A stretch of DNA of 8,175 bases from Paracoccaceae bacterium (lineage in GTDB: Bacteria > Pseudomonadota > Alphaproteobacteria > Rhodobacterales > Rhodobacteraceae). The stretch spans positions 1-8,175 of the forward strand of contig PWWF01000122.1 in the NCBI GenBank assembly GCA_003561595.1, in the 5' to 3' direction. A program made the translations under genes and the position numbers. The notes under the pieces were generated by a model. The model saw only the letters and a list, made by a program, of their open reading frames with translations. It was not told the origin of the DNA and did no database searches. Below are positions 5,468-8,175 of the stretch, piece after piece. Position 1 is the stretch's first letter. Each line of letters begins with the position of its first letter.

Positions 5468-6502
5468 TTGCCCCCCTATCTTCCCCCCGACGCGCATCGC
5501 CCCCTTACCCTGCGCGACGTGTCCGAGGCCAGCGGTGTCAGCGAGATGACCGTCAGCCGGGTGTTGCGCAACCGCGCCGATGTCTCGCCCGCGACCCGCG
5601 ACAAGGTGCTCGCCGCGGCCAAGGCGCTGGGATATGTGCCCAACAAGATCGCGGGCGCTCTGGCCAGCCAGCGGGTCAATCTGGTCGGCGTCATCATCCC
5701 GTCACTGGCCAATATGGTCTTTCCCGAAGTTCTGTCAGGCATTTCGGACGGGTTGTCCGAGACCGGCTTGCAGCCGGTTTTCGGGGCCAGCGACTATCAG
5801 GCCGAGCGCGAGGAACATGTCATCTACGAGATGCTGTCCTGGCGACCATCAGGCATGATCGTCGCGGGGTTGGAGCATACCGATGCCTCGCGCGCGATGC
5901 TGTCGAATGCGGGCATCCCGATTGTCGAGATCATGGATATCGACGGTGATCCCATCGATGCGATGGTCGGCATCTCGCACCGCCGCGCGGGGCGCGAGAT
6001 GGCGCAGACGATCCTTGCCGCAGGCTATCGGCGGATCGGGTTCATGGGCACGAAAATGCCCGATGATCACCGCGCCCGCAAACGGGTCGAGGGCTTTACC
6101 ACGGCGCTGCAAGAGGCTGGCGTGGAGCTGGCCGCGACCGAGCATTACGCGGGCGGATCGTCCATGGCCAAGGGGCGCGAGATGACCAAGGCCATTCTGG
6201 ACCGGGTGCCCGACCTGGATTTCCTGTATTATTCCAATGACATGATCGGGGCAGGGGGGCTGCTTTACTGTCTGGATCAGGGGCTGGACGTGCCCGGACA
6301 GATCGGGCTTGCGGGGTTCAACGGGCTGGAATTGCTGGACGGGCTGCGCCTGCGGCTGGCCACGACGGATGCCTGCCGCTTCGAGATCGGTCAACAGGCC
6401 GCCGCCATCGTGGCCGGGCACAGCGCTGATGGTGTAATCGGCGGGCAGCGGGTGGAACTCGCACCACGGGTCGATCCGGGCGATACGATCCGCAAGACCT
6501 AG
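5468..6502 (+). CDS. LacI-family (GntR-like) transcriptional regulator
   Basis: This 344-residue repressor has a helix-turn-helix at about residues 15-34 (LRDVSEASGVSEMTVSRVLRN), a hinge near 59-66 with Leu65, and an effector domain beginning NLVGVIIPSLANMVFPEVLSG. Conserved effector-domain stretches include MLSWRPSGMIVAGLEHT, FLYYSNDMIGAGGLLYC and IGLAGFN. It is close in plan to E. coli GntR (gluconate repressor), whose recognition segment is TKMTVSRFLRN. It is also clearly a paralogue of the regulator at 218-1270, but with different recognition residues (EM against VI at the two key positions). It starts with TTG. No sugar-acid enzyme gene follows; the next gene is convergent and overlaps it by four bases, so its main targets probably lie elsewhere. 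Gluconate or a related aldonate is a reasonable but unproven effector. Confidence 0.93.
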   Translation: MPPYLPPDAHRPLTLRDVSEASGVSEMTVSRVLRNRADVSPATRDKVLAAAKALGYVPNKIAGALASQRVNLVGVIIPSLANMVFPEVLSGISDGLSETGLQPVFGASDYQAEREEHVIYEMLSWRPSGMIVAGLEHTDASRAMLSNAGIPIVEIMDIDGDPIDAMVGISHRRAGREMAQTILAAGYRRIGFMGTKMPDDHRARKRVEGFTTALQEAGVELAATEHYAGGSSMAKGREMTKAILDRVPDLDFLYYSNDMIGAGGLLYCLDQGLDVPGQIGLAGFNGLELLDGLRLRLATTDACRFEIGQQAAAIVAGHSADGVIGGQRVELAPRVDPGDTIRKT

Positions 6503-7215
6503 ACCTGATCCTCCCACCAGCCGCGACCCGTCCGGGGATCGACATAGACGCGGATCACACTGCCAACCGGGGTTTCCGACAACCGGGTGAAACGGTCCAT
6601 CATGGAACTGCCCGTGGCCCCCGTGGCATCAACCCAGTCCAGCACATATTGCCGGACATTGTTCTTGCGCACATTCGTCTCGCGGATGCCGGTCACGCGG
6701 GCTTCGCGCAATTCACCATGGCGCAGTGCCCGCAGGACCGAACGTTTGCGCCCGATCATCCAGCCCCCCAGCCCGAGCGAGACCAGCGCCGCCACCACGC
6801 CGATTCCGCCGAAAATCCAGGCCCCCAACCGGTCATGCGCCAGATCGATACTGGCACGGTCGGGGCTGGACCAGGCATAGGTGACCGGCATCTGCCCACC
6901 GGGCTGCGCTCTGTCATATAGCGTGCGGCTGACCGTCTGGCGGCGGGTGATGGGGTCTGCGCGTTCTTCCGGGTGATAGCTGTAATGCACATGGTAATAG
7001 GTGCTGGTCTTGCCGTCCGAGGACCGGCGCGTTTCGATCTGCCGGTCGATGATCTGCGCCTGCACCACCACCCCCTCGCGCGCAAGCAGCATGACATCGC
7101 GCGACAGCGCAATCCCGACCCCGCCAAAGGCCAGTGCAAAGACCAGCGGAAAGCCCAGCCAGTACAGTTTCAGGCGCCGTATCAGCCGCCAGTAGGAAAC
7201 GGGTTTGCGTTGCAT
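6499..7215 (-). CDS. DUF3592-type membrane protein
   Basis: This 238-residue protein has two hydrophobic segments, at about residues 17-38 and 131-153. The first domain (about 45-125) contains GVVVQAQIIDRQIETRRSSD, then YYHVHYSYHP and PVTYAWSSPDRASID. This is the DUF3592 pattern: a small beta-rich domain between membrane helices, ending with a value-and-tolerance segment. A second, similar beta-rich stretch follows the second helix (REARVTGIRETNVRKNNVRQ, then GSVIRVYVDPRTGRGWW), so the domain appears to be repeated. The function of the family is unknown. I chose the ATG at 7215-7213 because AGGG lies seven bases before it and a TATACT -10 candidate sits upstream; the longer start at 7269 would lie before that promoter. 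Its stop overlaps that of the convergent regulator. Confidence 0.75.
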   Translation of the reverse strand: MQRKPVSYWRLIRRLKLYWLGFPLVFALAFGGVGIALSRDVMLLAREGVVVQAQIIDRQIETRRSSDGKTSTYYHVHYSYHPEERADPITRRQTVSRTLYDRAQPGGQMPVTYAWSSPDRASIDLAHDRLGAWIFGGIGVVAALVSLGLGGWMIGRKRSVLRALRHGELREARVTGIRETNVRKNNVRQYVLDWVDATGATGSSMMDRFTRLSETPVGSVIRVYVDPRTGRGWWEDQV

Positions 7216-7240
7216 GATCCTGCCCTGTTGTGATCTGCGT

Positions 7241-7246
7241 AGTATA
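7241..7246 (-). promoter_or_regulatory. Candidate -10 box for the DUF3592 gene
   Basis: TATACT on the minus strand matches five of six -10 consensus bases, 25 bases upstream of the chosen ATG. The -35 region 17 bp further up (ATGCAA) is poor. The box supports the shorter start of the gene. Confidence 0.35.
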
Positions 7247-7340
7247 GCCACGCGTGGATGCGTTTGCATCTGTCATCTGCAGGGCGGAACGGGGGCTTTT
7301 CCTTGGGCCGCCGGGGCGCTAAGACATCCCCGATGACGAT

Positions 7341-7346
7341 AAGGGG
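7341..7346 (+). promoter_or_regulatory. Shine-Dalgarno of valS
   Basis: AAGGGG lies eight bases before the ATG at 7355 and fourteen before the in-frame ATG at 7361, which favours the first as start. No convincing promoter was found in the 139 bases between the divergent DUF3592 and valS genes. Confidence 0.6.
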
Positions 7347-7354
7347 CCGGGCCG

Positions 7355-8175
7355 ATGGCGATGGACAAGACATTCGACGCAAAGACTGCCGAGGCGCGGC
7401 TTGCCGCGCTGTGGGAAGAGACGGGCGCATTCCGCGCGGGCGCGAACAAGCGCCGCGATGAAGCGTTCTGCGTGATGATCCCGCCGCCCAATGTGACCGG
7501 CAATCTGCATATCGGCCATGCCTTCAACAACACGTTGCAGGATATTCTGGTGCGCTGGAAGCGGATGCAGGGCTATGACGTGCTGTGGCAGCCGGGACAG
7601 GACCATGCCGGCATCGCCACCCAGATGGTGGTCGAGCGGGAACTGGCGCTGCAGCAGAAAAAGCGCACGGATTTCACGCGTGAGGAGTTCATGCGCCTTG
7701 TCTGGGACCAGAAACAGAAATCTGGCGGCACGATCATCGGCCAGCTCAAGCGGCTGGGCTGTTCGTTGGACTGGTCGCGCAATGCCTTCACCATGTCCGG
7801 CGCGCCGGGTGCGCCGGAGGGGGAAGAGGGCAATTTCCACGATGCAGTGATCAAGGTCTTTGTCGATATGTATGACAAGGGTCTGATTTACCGCGGAAAA
7901 CGTCTGGTCAACTGGGACCCGCATTTCGAAACCGCCATCTCGGATCTCGAGGTCGAAAATGTCGAGACCGATGGCCATATGTGGCATTTCAAATATCCGC
8001 TGGCCGGGGGTGTCACCTATCGCTATGTCGAGAAGGATGAGGATGGCATTGTGGTTGTCGACGAAGAGCGCGACTATATATCGATTGCCACGACGCGCCC
8101 TGAAACCATGCTGGGCGATGGTGCGGTTGCAGTTCATACATCTGATCAACGTTACGCGCCAATTGTCGGCAAGCT
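7355..8175 (+). CDS. valS: Valyl-tRNA synthetase, N-terminal part, cut by window edge
   Basis: The first 273 codons are present and remain open at the window end. This class I synthetase activates valine with ATP and loads it onto tRNA-Val in the cytoplasm. The catalytic HIGH motif is at residues 52-55 within [20 protein letters not shown]. The adjoining [19 protein letters not shown] and [12 protein letters not shown] stretches are typical of ValS rather than IleS or LeuS. After [20 protein letters not shown], the editing (CP1) domain begins, with its threonine-rich signature [11 protein letters not shown] at 245-255. The KMSKS loop and anticodon domain would lie beyond the window. Nothing looks broken. 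It is divergent from the DUF3592 gene and is an essential housekeeping gene, marking this end as core chromosome. Confidence 0.97.
   Translation, partial: MAMDKTFDAKTAEARLAALWEETGAFRAGANKRRDEAFCVMIPPPNVTGNLHIGHAFNNTLQDILVRWKRMQGYDVLWQPGQDHAGIATQMVVERELALQQKKRTDFTREEFMRLVWDQKQKSGGTIIGQLKRLGCSLDWSRNAFTMSGAPGAPEGEEGNFHDAVIKVFVDMYDKGLIYRGKRLVNWDPHFETAISDLEVENVETDGHMWHFKYPLAGGVTYRYVEKDEDGIVVVDEERDYISIATTRPETMLGDGAVAVHTSDQRYAPIVGK

Noticed and set aside
7257..7270. Inverted repeat GATGC-GTTT-GCATC between the DUF3592 and valS genes
   Set aside because: Five-base arms are short and there is no associated promoter or regulator to give it meaning.
7319..8149. Minus-strand open frame of 276 codons opposite valS
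   Set aside because: The plus-strand frame encodes unmistakable valyl-tRNA synthetase with HIGH and editing motifs; the antisense frame has no family features or ribosome-binding site.

Overview
The window looks like ordinary chromosome from an alphaproteobacterium, most likely the Rhodobacterales. This is inferred from the high GC content, the TRAP-type transporter, the GntR-like LacI regulators and the style of the valyl-tRNA synthetase. I could not run a database search, so no species is named. Genes are tightly packed, with no sign of transposons, phage, CRISPR or integrases.

Left part (1-4248): a divergent locus for uptake and breakdown of a sugar acid. On the minus strand are a LacI-family regulator and, 17 bp behind it, the start of an IlvD/Edd-family dehydratase that resembles D-xylonate dehydratase and runs off the left edge. 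On the plus strand is a complete TRAP transporter in the order small permease (DctQ), large permease (DctM), binding protein (DctP). The short divergent region holds a perfect 17-bp palindrome, ATGATA-TACGT-TATCAT. Its two arms coincide with plausible -10 boxes of both divergent promoters, so the regulator probably represses the transporter and its own operon until the sugar acid (or a product of it) appears.

Middle (4249-5467): a strong GC-rich hairpin without a T-tract follows the binding-protein gene. Next come an EamA/DMT-family transporter of unknown substrate and a complete tRNA-Arg(CCT) with encoded CCA on the minus strand. A spacer follows, holding a second 17-bp LacI-type palindrome, CCGCAA-TTCGC-TTGCGG.

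Right part (5468-8175): a second GntR-like LacI regulator that starts with TTG; a two-helix DUF3592 membrane protein convergent with it, their stop codons sharing one CTAG; and the first 273 codons of valS, divergent from the DUF3592 gene.

Nothing here is clearly a new system. The most rewarding features are the two operator-like palindromes of identical geometry but different half-sites, each beside a GntR-like LacI protein with a different recognition helix, and the way the first palindrome appears to supply both divergent -10 boxes.
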